Shown: piece after piece, positions 8,605 to 17,837 of the stretch
How positions within the stretch are numbered: the stretch's first letter is position 1
Layout: every line of letters begins with the position of its first letter
Assembly (NCBI GenBank): GCA_009760855.2
Contig: WPIO01000155.1
Location: 188,001-222,500 of the forward strand
Length of the DNA: 34,500 bases
Direction of reading: 5' to 3'
From: Cristatella mucedo
Taxonomy: Eukaryota; Bryozoa; Phylactolaemata; Cristatellidae
Position numbers and translations under genes: made by a program
Notes under the pieces: model-generated
Databases searched by the model: none
Seen by the model: only the letters and a program-made list of their open reading frames with translations
Told to the model about the DNA's origin: nothing

Positions 8605-9085
8605 GGATCTAGATGAATTGATCAAAAATGGTTTCATCAAAAAATTAATTCATCAAAAAATATTGCATTAAAAATTAATTCGTCAAAAATTATTTTTAAG
8701 GCAAGATCACGCCCTATATTTTTTATCATTTCTTTCGTCTGATGTTTATCTATTTCTTTTCAGAGTGTTGTTTGACGCTCTGACAGCACACAGGCGACGG
8801 TACGGAAACACCGGAGGGGGGCTTCAAGGACCGTGTATTTGGGCTCCCAGCGTGACAGCTCACAGCCGTCGTCCCCTGCGCCCGCGCCCCCCAGTCCGCT
8901 CGCTCCGCCAGGCGACGACAGGTACACACGCAGGGGGGATGAAGGGCTTCAATAACTTGATTTCGTGCTCGAAATGCGACAGCGTTTTTTCTCGTTTGAT
9001 AGCAATTTTAGTTTTTTGGTCATTTTTCGATAAATGATTTTAATGATTTTTGATGAAATAATTTTAATGAATCATTTTGGATGAA
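8605..9085. repeat. AT-rich inverted terminal regions around a GC-rich core (foldback-like)
   Basis: The left arm (about 8605-8695) carries repeated TTCATCAAAAA-type units. The right arm (about 9015-9085) carries TTTTTGATGAA-type units, their reverse complement. The core between them is sharply more GC-rich. This is the layout of a foldback or MITE-like element with sub-repeats in its arms, though the arms are imperfect and no target duplication was identified. Confidence 0.45.
8764..8921 (+). other. Candidate internal exon with acceptor and donor sites
   Basis: A good acceptor (long T-rich tract ending CTTTTCAG at 8763) and a donor (ACAG|GTACAC at 8922) enclose 158 bp. Only one of three frames is open, starting VLFDALTAHRRRYG and ending in an Arg/Pro-rich stretch. 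I do not recognise the peptide. It is the GC-rich core of a foldback-like repeat, so it could be captured host exon sequence or chance. Confidence 0.3.
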
Positions 9086-9357
9086 CTTGTCTCTTCCCCT
9101 GAAAAACAACTATGCCGACAAAAAGCAGCAAGTATATCCTCTTTTGTAAGATTTGTTCTTGAGTAATAATGATGCCTAAAAAAGTAACTGATGTGAAGGT
9201 AAACCACACTTTCCTGGCAATCTGTTCTCTGCTCAGTCTATGAATGAGGCCGTATCGCAGCCAAGTAAATTGTCGAGTACCGGTTGAATCCGAGCTATGG
9301 GTTGTCAAGAAAACTTGCGATTGCAAGAGCTGGTATTTATCTGAGGTGAAGGCATTT
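9086..9357. other. Intergenic, nothing recognised
   Basis: No recognisable gene or repeat was seen between the foldback-like region and the next LINE tail. Confidence 0.4.
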
Positions 9358-9910
9358 TATAACAATAATAATGGCAAGACATTTGATATAACGCCCTCAG
9401 AGAACTCAATCTCTCTTTCTTGGCTCTTCACATTGCTGCAAAGGGAAGCACGATCGAATGGTGAGTGTTAGCATTAGCATACTCAATAAAAAACCAGAAT
9501 AACATATTAGGGGGACATGCACAGAGTCAGCATGCAAGTATGGTTAGTAGCAACATGCACAGTGTCAGCACGCATAAGCTGGTAAAGGTTGAATTACACG
9601 GACCCACTAAACCCCGTGGTTGATAGATGTGTTTTTACTTTTTTTTTAAATGTAGTCAAGTCAAGAGATATCATGACGCCAGTTGAAAATGAGTGCCAGG
9701 CTTTGGGAGTAAGTCGAACGAAAGACACGGTCTGTAAAGGATTAGAGGTTGGGTCTGTAAATGATTAGAGGTCCATAAGAGGTATAGGTAAACGATTACA
9801 TTCCGTTAAGCGAGTGCTACGATGTTTAGCCTGGTGGGGGAGTAGATCTGATTGGTAGGCTGGAGCCAAATAATGAAGAAACCTAAAAGTGAGTGACAGA
9901 ACCTTGCTTT
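9358..9910 (-). mobile_element. LINE-D copy, minus strand, 3' UTR and C-terminal end
   Basis: Starts with AATAATAATGG and the tail ('acgccctcagagaactcaatctc'), then the 3' UTR ('gacatgcacagagtcagcatgcaa'), then the antisense C-terminal codons to 'agtgagtgacagaacctt'. A short tandem duplication of about 26 bp ('ggtctgtaaa-gattagaggt') lies at about 9730-9770. It is 5'-truncated. Confidence 0.88.
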
Positions 9911-10020
9911 TGTATAGACTGGTGGCCTCGGTAGACACTTTTCGACAGAACGCAGGCACATTCGAAGAAGCTGCGATGGCTACATAATCTGTCTGTATGT
10001 ATCGCTCCACAGGTTTAGAT

Positions 10021-10307
10021 TGGAACCTAAAAACACACCTATTTAGGACAGCATTTAGCGGGTCCCTGTGATTCGTCCTTGATGTGCTTATGCGTGCTGA
10101 CACTGTGCATGCTGCCACTAGCCACACTTGCATGCTGACCCTGTGCATGTCACCCCTAACCATATTATTCATTTTGTTTGTTTTTCAAGCATGATTTTAC
10201 TTACCATTCAATTGCATTCCACTTTGCAGCAAATGTAAAGCGCCTAGAGAGAGAGAGATTAAGTTCTCTGAGAGCGCTTTATCAAGTGAATTATTATTAT
10301 TATTATT
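10021..10307 (+). mobile_element. LINE-D 3' UTR and tail, 5'-truncated, + strand
   Basis: Begins at the last ORF codons ('ggaacctaaaaacacacctatttagg'), then a well-preserved 3' UTR and tail 'aaatgtaaagcgcctagagagag...gagagcgctttatcaa', ending in (ATT)n. It is one of the best-preserved 3' ends in the window, so suitable as the family reference. Confidence 0.92.
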
Positions 10308-10394
10308 GTCTCATTGGTTTGAGTTGCCTCATCTGTTGAGGTTGTCTCATCTTCTTGGGTTGCTCCATCTGCTAGGGCTGTCCGATCATTTGGG
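10308..10394 (+). repeat. 18-bp minisatellite directly after a LINE tail
   Basis: Four full 18-bp units start at 10323, 10341, 10359 and 10377, each of the form GTTG-TC-CATCT-TTG-G, with a partial unit before. Because 18 is a multiple of three, one frame encodes hexapeptides such as LSHLLG and LLHLLG. Confidence 0.85.
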
Positions 10395-10659
10395 TAAAAT
10401 ATATTGGTTCGGTCCAAAGAGTTTTTGTTTGTTGCTGAAGCAGCGTGATTCAAGTCCCGTTGAACGAATCCCTAGAAGTAGTTCTACTCGTAAAATCGTT
10501 GATATTTTTAATTGCTGCATTCGTGAAAACACCTCTGAGCTTGAATGGACAGACTTGTATTTCCAGCAAGCATGCTCTCTAAGGGATATCAGCAGACATT
10601 TTAAAACTCTAGCACAGCTTATGTTTAAAAATAAATTAAAAATCTTGTCTATGTAGCGG
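10395..10659 (+). other. Unrecognised coding-like ORF segment
   Basis: The frame entering from the minisatellite stays open to a TAG at about 10657 and reads like ordinary protein in composition: RKIVDIFNCCIREN, then LEWTDLYFQQACSL and FKTLAQLMFKNKL. I cannot assign a family. There is no ATG start, since the nominal first codon is TTG inside the repeat. It could be an exon, part of an unrecognised element, or chance. Confidence 0.25.
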
Positions 10660-11404
10660 CCATCGGCGGCTCAGCGCTATGTCATTGTACAAAGCTGCCA
10701 TTGCCGGCTTTCCGACTCTCCTCAGCCGGCAACTGGACGCATCAATCAACTAGCAGGCTGAGCTGACGGTAAGCGAGTGTCTGCCTCATCCCTACCTCAC
10801 CTAGGGTCGGACTGCGGCCGGTCAATCACGTGACTGTCGGTTGCTTGCACGTGACTCTCCTCAGCCTGGCTGTCCTGGCTGGACGGACGCTTCTTTCACC
10901 TACACTCTTGCTCTCTCAGTCTTTGTACTAAGTCGTTTGATATTAAACAACGACAACCTTCTGGCGTGTTTAGTTCAGTATCCGATATTTGTTCCTAACA
11001 TCTATCGACGCTTGGTACTCAGAACATGAAGGGGCAAGAATGAATAAGACGGCTAAGGTGTGTCCAATTCTCGTTACACGGGAGTGTATGTAATCTGCTG
11101 ATGGCTGGGGAGCATTTGTGTTGTTAAATCTGAATTCTGGGACATAGACGAAGCAGGTTGCTGAACTGGTAAATGCCCGCCTGTAATTTCGGAGCCACGC
11201 AGCGTCGTTTTCAAGTGTGCCTTTAGAGAACCCCTGCAAACGTCATTGACGCGGGATATTCCTTCACAAGATTTTCGCTGTTTTAGTAAAAACAATAGCT
11301 TCATCTTTAAAGGCTAATAATTAATTTAATTTAATTTAATTACCAAAGCGAGAAAAAGACGTCATCTTACTTGTGAAAATGATCTAGTGTCGCAAATCAC
11401 GCCG
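10660..11404. other. Intergenic; (AATTT)n at 11315-11343
   Basis: No gene was recognised. A short pentanucleotide run (TTTAA/AATTT) occurs at about 11315-11343. Confidence 0.5.
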
Positions 11405-11545
11405 AGCTGGTTTGGTCCAGCGGTTAAGGTGCTCGCCCCCGACCAAGGTCTGGCTGAGGTCATGGGCTCGAGCCCGGAGGCATATGTGAAGCGCCTGAAT
11501 AGAGATTAAGTTCTCTTGGGGCGCTATACAAATGAATTTTATTTA
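11405..11545 (+). mobile_element. SINE-B, full-length copy
   Basis: The tRNA-like head has an A box TGGTCCAGCGG (11413-11423) and a B box GGCTCGAGCCC (11465-11475). A short linker follows ('ggcatatgtgaagcgcctg'), then a tail 'agagattaagttctcttggggcgctatacaaatga' that matches the LINE-D 3' end. It ends in A/T-rich sequence. The head looks like a class II (Leu/Ser-type) tRNA, which is an inference from the 'agcggttaaggtgct' segment. Confidence 0.9.
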
Positions 11546-11940
11546 TTAATTTTATTTATGCCAGCAGATACTGATTCAGCTGGATGACTGTATGTATTCT
11601 GTTTGGACATAAAAGGCAGCATTGTATTCATACACTGAGGCAAAATCTGAAACTCTAAATGCATTCATGCTGCCTCGAGATAAATAGACTCGTGCTACAG
11701 CGAGATTTGAATGTAAGACGAGCACGCAGGCCGTGCATTTCCGGATAAGACGACTTCAAGCACAATGTAGCACGTCGTAGAGAACGCAGTCGCCGGAATG
11801 CCCCGGAACAAATCCGCGCGGCGCCGTGCACGAACGCCTCAAAGGTGTAATATGACCGTATTCTCGCTTAGGCCTGCACACTACCGCCAACTCACCCTCG
11901 CCCGGACGCGCTCTCGCCAACTGTACAGCCAACTCCTTTT
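11546..11940. other. Intergenic, nothing recognised
   Basis: No gene or repeat could be supported here. Confidence 0.45.
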
Positions 11941-12432
11941 GATAATAATGAAAAAAATAATTTATTTGTATAGCACCTTCAGAGAACTGAATCTCTGTCA
12001 AGACACTCTACAGATGGTGGATAGAAAGCATTATCAAATGATTAGTGGTAAAATCCGCGAGTAGCGGGCATAGTGTAAGCAGGTACAAGCACACGAAGGA
12101 CAAATCACAGAGACCCACCAAATGCTGGAATAAACAGGTGCGTTTTAAGCTTTTTTTTAAATGTCGTTGTGTCGGGGGACGTTGCGACGTGTGTCGGTAG
12201 TGAGTTCCAGGCTTTGGGAGCATGCAAAATAAAGGTACTGTCTCAAACGATTTTTAGGCTCATACGAGTTATGGCTAAACGATTCGAGTCAGAGCAATAG
12301 GCTGTACGATTCTTTCCCTGTTGGGGCAGTAGCTCTGAGAGGTAGGCTGGGGCCAGAGAATGAAGGGACCGAAAAGTACGTGACAGAGCCGTGAAGTCGC
12401 TGCGCTGCTTGATTGGGAGCCAGTGCGGGTCC
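11941..12432 (-). mobile_element. LINE-D copy, minus strand, 3' UTR and C-terminal end
   Basis: Contains the tail ('agcaccttcagagaactgaatctctg'), a shortened 3' UTR, and antisense C-terminal codons through 'gagttccaggctttgggagcatgc', 'cgatt-gagtcagagcaa' and 'aagtcgctgcgctgcttgattgggagccagtgcgggtc', where it stops (5' truncation). Frameshifts are present. Confidence 0.88.
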
Positions 12433-12645
12433 TCATTTACGTATCCCTTTACGCCCTTTTGCGTATCCTTATCAAAGGACCCAAAAATAAATATGCATCA
12501 AAGGGCGAGGTCGTATACCAACATCCAAAGGCCTGCCGCTCAAATCAAAGGCCATTATCCTGTGGCCGGGCGATAGGCAGACATCAAAGGGCAATAAATT
12601 AAAGGGCATAACACAAGCAGCCGCGTTGGAGATGCCTGCTGTTCT
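12433..12645. repeat. Cluster of AAAGGGC / GCCCTTT motifs
   Basis: The motif TCAAAGG(G/C) recurs about seven times on the + strand, and 'cctttacgcccttttgcg' at the left supplies the reverse complement. It may be a small MITE-like element inserted at the 5' end of the LINE copy. Boundaries are unclear. Confidence 0.35.
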
Positions 12646-13023
12646 TATCTCCGCTCTGCCAATGCCTTGAAGCCGTGGAGCGTCCCTGCATATCAATCCT
12701 ATTAATGGATGCTACTCATAAGCCTTGGGACTGCGACTTGCTTGGCGGTACAGACTCATCATAAACTTCGAGTGACATCTGAAATGCTTTAAAATACGTC
12801 GCGAGCACTCAGCTAATGGGGCATTGTCTTCCGTTTCAGCTGCACAATCTTTAAATTTAGCATTCAGATGTATTGCCAAAACGGTCGGAAGAAAAAGTTT
12901 TGAGATTGGCTGTCAATCCATATTAGTGCATAGTTTAAAGAAGCACTCAAAAAAAGTAGACGCTCCTCAAAGCTGTAGCGCAACCTGTAGCGCATGCCGT
13001 CATGAAACACGCGCATCCTCTTG
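12646..13023. other. Intergenic, nothing recognised
   Basis: An open frame runs from an acceptor-like TTCCGTTTCAG near 12838, but the peptide is not recognised and no matching donor was identified. Confidence 0.35.
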
Positions 13024-13105
13024 GAAGCGGTAGTGGTGGAACTTGGAACTCTGGGAAGCGGTAGTGGTGGAACTTGGAACTCTGGGAAGCGGTAGTGGCA
13101 GCAGA
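13024..13105. repeat. 31-bp minisatellite, about 2.6 copies
   Basis: Units start at 13024, 13055 and 13086, each beginning GAAGCGGTAGTGG. The first two are nearly identical, so the duplication is recent. Confidence 0.9.
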
Positions 13106-13535
13106 TGCGGCGGCGTCATCCACTTGTCGAACGGTTTTCTCTTCAACTCACTAGCAATTCGAATATTTGGCAATTAATGGGAAAATTATTAGATGGATGA
13201 ATGAAATAGTTTGGTATAGGTTGAGATTATTGAGCCGGACCGGTGAAATTCACGGAGGTGGGATATTTGCCCACACCGTTACGAGCTAGGAAGACACCCA
13301 ACCCGTAACGTGGCGGCTACGTAAACGGTCACCGAGACGCCATTTCAATAGACAAGTCTTTTTTGAGATAAAAAGCATGAGAATTTATTTTATCAATAAA
13401 TGTGCTAGAACCATGTGCTGTGCTGTTACTTCCGAAGAATCGAGCAAAGCACGAGCATATCTTGTTATCAGAGACAGATTTTTATCTAGTAGGTTAGACC
13501 AGCAAGATTGTCAAGTAGGGTGCCAGACCCGCAAG
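13106..13535. other. Intergenic, nothing recognised
   Basis: No gene, RNA or repeat was recognised. Confidence 0.45.
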
Positions 13536-14030
13536 TAATGTAATGCATCTACGTCTGTAACTTCAAAAAGTCATAAAGACCATGTGGGTGTTAAGCAGGA
13601 GAGTTTTGTTTAGCGCACTCACAGCCTAAGCGGCTTTCAGCACACATTCGGTAGCCAACAGACTTCGTCTCACGCAACAAAGAGATAGTGGGAAGCATAG
13701 CAGAGTCAGGAGGGCAGTTGAGGTAGTGAGTAGCATAGAAGTAGCAGCTCAGGACCGCTGAAAAAGATGAGCCATAGTCGGCAGTAGGAGAGTAGCTGTC
13801 GTTGCCTAAGAATTTTGGACGCGAGTTCAACAGTATAGGACCTGCATAGCTAAAGCTTCTGTCGTCAACGGTCTTTAAGCAGATGAATGGAACAGCTAAT
13901 TTATTGTCCATACAGGACCTGAAGGCAGGAGGAGGCTGAAACTGATGCAGCAGTTCAGCTAGGTACGAAGGAGCCAAGCCGTGGCGGGCCTTGTGGGTCA
14001 GCGTAAGAACTTTGTTAAGTACTGATATGT
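13536..14030 (-). mobile_element. LINE-C copy, minus strand, C-terminal coding end and 3' UTR
   Basis: The 3' end at left is 'taatgtaatgcatctacgtctgtaac', the complement of the (ATTAC)-type tail. The antisense frame reads LTHKARHGLAPSYLAELL, then FRSCMDNKLAVPF and RSFSYAGPILLNS, a typical CR1/L2 C-terminus after the reverse transcriptase. It is over 90% alike by eye to 15060-15556, so both are fairly young. It is 5'-truncated and non-autonomous. Confidence 0.88.
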
Positions 14031-14295
14031 TATAGTGCACAATCAAGTGATTTATCCGACCTAACTCGGCAGTCGCTCATCTAGTAGAAGTAGGGAAATA
14101 GTTCGTCTCTGGTGACTTTCGGAAGGGGGACGCGTAGGAATAGGGGTGACCCAGGTCACAGCTCCGCTGAGTGGGAGGAAGGAAATGCTCCCCAGCCCAC
14201 TGGCTCCGAAACCACTTCTGATCGGAACAGGAGTCTCGCCTGGGTTCCGCCATATTAAATTTCATCTGCAACACGCTGCTGTTGCATTGCTCCTA
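14031..14295. other. Intergenic, nothing recognised
   Basis: No gene or repeat could be supported. Confidence 0.4.
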
Positions 14296-14556
14296 GATTT
14301 AACTTATGGCAGCAACAACATTATAGTGATATTAAGGCATCTGCGTATTGCCCTCAGAGATATCTTTCTTTGCACTTTACACATGCTGTAAAGAAAGAAT
14401 GTCAGTGAGGCTAGTGATAACGTGCACAGTGGCAGCACGCGTATAAGCGCACAAAGAACTAGTTGCGTGTATCCATCCAGCGAATTCTGTGAGGAAGAGG
14501 TACGTTTTTAGCTTCTACCTAAATGCCGTCGAGTTAAGGGATGTTGTGACGTCAGT

Positions 14557-14601
<45 letters not shown>

Positions 14602-14928
14602 CAGGCTTTATGAGAATGTTAACTGAGGGATCGTCTCCACTGGATTTGAGGCTGGTTATACTGCTAAAAAACAATTTGATTTAGAGGAGGGGAGTTACGC
14701 CACGAAAGGGAGGCTGAAAGTCAGTGACAAAGCAAGTTTTTAGATGGAATAGTTAATCGGTAGCTAGTGACGGTCATTGATAAGTGTGTTGGTGCCGCAG
14801 TCTTACCATTTGTGACAGACAAGCCAAGCTGCTGAGTTTTGCACCAGCTGTAAGCGCCGTGTTGCATATGCCCGAAGACTAGCAAGCTTACACAAATCGA
14901 GACGCTATGTCACAAATGCATGGACCAA
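14296..14928 (-). mobile_element. LINE-D copy, minus strand, split by LINE-C
   Basis: Decayed tail ('gccctcagagatatctttctttgcactttac'), 3' UTR with 'gtgcacagtggcagcacgcgtataagc', then antisense C-terminal codons to 'gtcacaaatgcatggacca'. A (GA)n tract of about 40 bp at 14560-14598 sits inside the coding part. The copy resumes at about 15560 beyond LINE-C. Confidence 0.85.
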
Positions 14929-14929
14929 A

Positions 14930-15556
14930 ACAAGCAACTAAACCACTACAATTGGCTATGAATACGGCTGCAAGGCTGGTTTTCAAGTCCAGAGGTTTGA
15001 CCACGTGTCTCCTTCGCTAAAAGAGCTAGGATGGCTGCCGGTTGATCAAAAGGTACAGAGCAAAGCTCTTACGCTGACCCACAAGGCCAAAGTCACGGCT
15101 TGGCTCCTCCATACCTAGCTGAACTGCTGCACCAGTTTCAGCCTCCTCCTGCCTTCAGGTCCTGTATGGACAATAAATTAGCTGTTCCATTCATCTGCTT
15201 AAAGACCGTTGACGACAGAAGCTTTAGCTATGCAGGTCCTATACTGTTGAACTCGCTTCCAAAATTCTTACGCAATGACATCTACTCTCCAACTGCCGAC
15301 TATGGCACATCTTTTTTAGCGGTCCTGAACTGCTACTTCTATGCTACTCACTACCTCAACTGCCCTCCTGACTCTGCTATGCTTCCCACTTTCCCACTTT
15401 CTCTTTGTAGCGTGAGACGAAGTCTGTTGGCTACCGAATGCGTACCGAAAGCCGCTTAGGCTGTGAGTGCGCTATACAAAACTCTCCTGCGTAACACCCA
15501 CATGGTATTTATGACTTTGTGGAGTTACTGACGGAGATACATTACATTACATTAAG
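14930..15556 (+). mobile_element. LINE-C copy, + strand, C-terminal coding end and 3' UTR
   Basis: The + frame begins with LQLAMNTAARLVF-like and HVSPSLKELGWLPVDQ-like residues, then an APPYLAELLHQF segment, LAVPFICLKTVDDRSFSYAG and LLNSLPKFLRND, the C-terminal region typical of CR1/L2 LINEs. The 3' UTR has 'gagacgaagtctgttggctaccga' and 'gagtgcgctatacaaaactctcc', and ends with ACATTACATTACATTA. It lies within a minus-strand LINE-D copy. No RT catalytic motifs are present. Confidence 0.9.
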
Positions 15557-15591
15557 TGAAAGTCGGCAGACTTGACTGTAGAGCTGATAGT
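15557..15591 (-). mobile_element. LINE-D remnant beyond the LINE-C insertion
   Basis: 'gaaagtcggcagacttgactgtagagctgatag' matches LINE-D 6901-6935 in the same orientation as 14296-14928. About 60 bp of LINE-D between the two halves is missing. Confidence 0.6.
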
Positions 15592-16250
15592 AATAATACT
15601 TATGCATTTATCTCAGACAACTCAATCTCTTCCTAGGCACTTAATATTTGCTGCAAGGGAAGTATGATCCAATGGTTAGTGGCAGCATGCTCAATGAAAA
15701 CAAGCGTAATGTGGTTAGAGGGGACATGCACAGTGTCAGCACGCATAAGCAATACGTAATAACAATAATAATACATTTCATATAGCTCCCTGAGAGAACT
15801 CAATCTCTATCTAGGGACGAAGAACAACTTACGTGGACCCACTAAAAGCTGTAATAAATTTTAAATAATAATAAAAAAATAAATAAATGCAATAAATTTT
15901 AGTTTCCTTTGAAATGCGGTCAAGTCTGGGATGTTGTGATGCCAGTTGAATGTGAGTTCCGGGCTTTGGGAGCATACGAAATAAAGGCACGGTTTCCAAA
16001 TTATTTGATGTTCGTACGAAGTATATATAAGCGACTAGATTCAGAAAAGTGGGCAGTACTATGCTTAGCCTGGTGGGGAGTATATCTTATAGGTAGGCTG
16101 GAGCCAAAGTATGAGGGATCTAAAATTGAGCGACAAAACATTGAAGTCGAGAAATTGTTTGACTGGGAGCAGTTCAGGTCGGCGAGAAGCAGTGTAATGT
16201 TGCAACTGCGACACTCACAATAGACAAGCCTAGCTGCAGAGTTTTCACCA
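15592..16250 (-). mobile_element. LINE-D copy, minus strand, first segment of a long split copy
   Basis: Tail ('ctcagacaactcaatctcttcctaggcac'), 3' UTR, then antisense C-terminal codons to 'tagctgcagagttttcacca'. The same copy seems to continue at 16915-17200, 17440-17800 and 18007-18215. A second tail-only insertion lies at 15757-15818. Confidence 0.85.
15757..15818 (-). mobile_element. Tail-only LINE-D/SINE-B insertion, minus strand
   Basis: 'aataacaataataatacatttc' then 'agctccctgagagaactcaatctctatctaggg', placed in the middle of the LINE-D 3' UTR. The expected 3' UTR text ('cgcataagc' before and 'acgtggacccacta' after) flanks it. Confidence 0.75.
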
Positions 16251-16267
16251 ATAACTAAATTCATTAA

Positions 16268-16914
16268 TAAGTAATTAGCCTCAGGTCATGCACTAACACC
16301 TCTCAAAAAGGCTGTATTCAGGTCACTACTCAAGAAAGCAAGATTGGACTTCCGAGAGAACTTACAGCAGCTTCCGCTCAACTTCCGCCCAGTCTTGCTT
16401 AACTTCCGCCCAGTCTTCCGCTTCTGCCGTTCCTATCAAAGACTCTGGAACGAGTCGTGGCAGACCACTTGAACTCATATGTTGAAACTTCTCACCTTAC
16501 TAGTAAGTTCCAGTCTGGCTTTAGAGCTAAACACTCCACAGGGACAGCAGTGCTTCGGGTTTACAACGACCTACTTAGAAATGCAGACATAGGTAGAGTG
16601 TCTCTGCTTGTTTTGCTCGATCTTTCGGCAGCTTTTGATACTATCGATAACCGAGTCCTTCTTCGGCGCCTCTCATCTCGCCTGGGTATCAATGGCACTG
16701 CAAGGCAATGGTTCAGGTCCGATCTCAGTTGGAGACTCCAGAGTACTGATATGAGTGGACAAAGATCATTTGAGGAATCTCTGAAATATGGGGTACCTCA
16801 GGGCTCCGTACTTAGTCCTGTTCTTTCACGGTTTATACCCTTCCTCTTGCCGATGCAATTGCCAAGCACAATCTAGGCTTTCACTTCTATGCGGATGACA
16901 CTGAGTTGTACCAG
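16268..16914 (+). mobile_element. LINE-D RT fragment, + strand, lodged inside a minus copy
   Basis: The + frame covers FQSGFRAKHST, motif A LDLSAAFDTID, motif [12 protein letters not shown], then a frameshift and 'tatgcggatgacactgagttgta' (YADDTELY), where it stops. It has no 3' UTR or tail. The flanking minus-strand copy jumps from about LINE-D position 6752 to 6787 across it. A 22-bp repeat ('aacttccgcccagtcttgctt' then '...cttccgct') occurs at about 16380-16425. Confidence 0.88.
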
Positions 16915-17200
16915 TAAGACCAGTAAGCAGTGAATTACTGAAGTCAAGGTGAATTGTCACGAATGAATCGACCAATTTAGACCATGTCATCTAGTGAAAG
17001 GTCACTTTGATTGACGACACCAAAATTTCGTCCAGTTGCTGTTATAGATATGCTGGCTGAACCCATAATTTGGAGTAGATTTTCAAATTTCTGAGTAAAA
17101 ATGCCAGCCCAGTTGGCTTGATCGTTATCCAATTTGAGAAAGTTTGTTGCAATCCGAACTCGGATGTCAGCAATGCATTCAATAAATGAGATAAATAGAC
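16915..17200 (-). mobile_element. LINE-D copy, minus strand, second segment
   Basis: Resumes with 'gaccagtaagcagtgaattactgaagtcaagg' and continues to 'ctcggatgtcagcaatgcattcaataaatgag' in LINE-D order (6787 to about 7150), with indels and stops. Confidence 0.82.
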
Positions 17201-17201
17201 G

Positions 17202-17375
<174 letters not shown>

Positions 17376-17830
17376 CTTGACGTGCAGGGGGCGGAGAGAG
17401 ATAGAAGTGCAGGTACACCTTTGCTTACACCTTTGCAGGTACGCCTTTGAGTGTGATTAAATGACAGCCTAGGTTGTGCTTGGAAATCACAATGGCTAGT
17501 ATGAGGGATCCAATATTAATAATGCAAAGTACGGCAAAAGCATTGAGGAAAAGTATGCGTCGTGAAATGAAAAAGAAGTTAGTAACGAAACGCAGTTTGC
17601 CCCTGCATTGCCCTGTACTGTATAGGCTCCTTCTAAGATGACTGCTAGCCATTGAGAGTGATACTCTGGCGCCTGACACTGAGATAGGGCCACTGCCATT
17701 GCAATGCGATGCCAGTGATGCCTCGGCGAGAGGAGGGAAAGAGCTCACGAAGAACTTGCTAATCAATTGCACCAAATGCTGTCCATCAGATGAAGCGGCG
17801 GAATAGCTAGCAAGTGGAGAGACTGCACGC
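17376..17830 (-). mobile_element. LINE-D copy, minus strand, third segment (rearranged)
   Basis: Contains 'tgacagcctaggttgtgcttggaaatcacaatgg' (LINE-D 7228-7262 region) and, after about 170 bp that does not align, 'cactgagatagggccactgcc...gtgatgcc-cggcgaga' (7380-7440 region). Considerably decayed. Confidence 0.65.
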
Positions 17831-17837
17831 AGGCTGA

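Noticed and set aside
11405-11480. tRNA gene
   Set aside because: A and B boxes are present, but there is no proper acceptor stem pairing by eye, and the same head recurs with a LINE-type tail in other places, so it is a SINE.
13024-13105. CRISPR array
   Set aside because: Units are contiguous without unique spacers, in a eukaryotic setting. It is a minisatellite.
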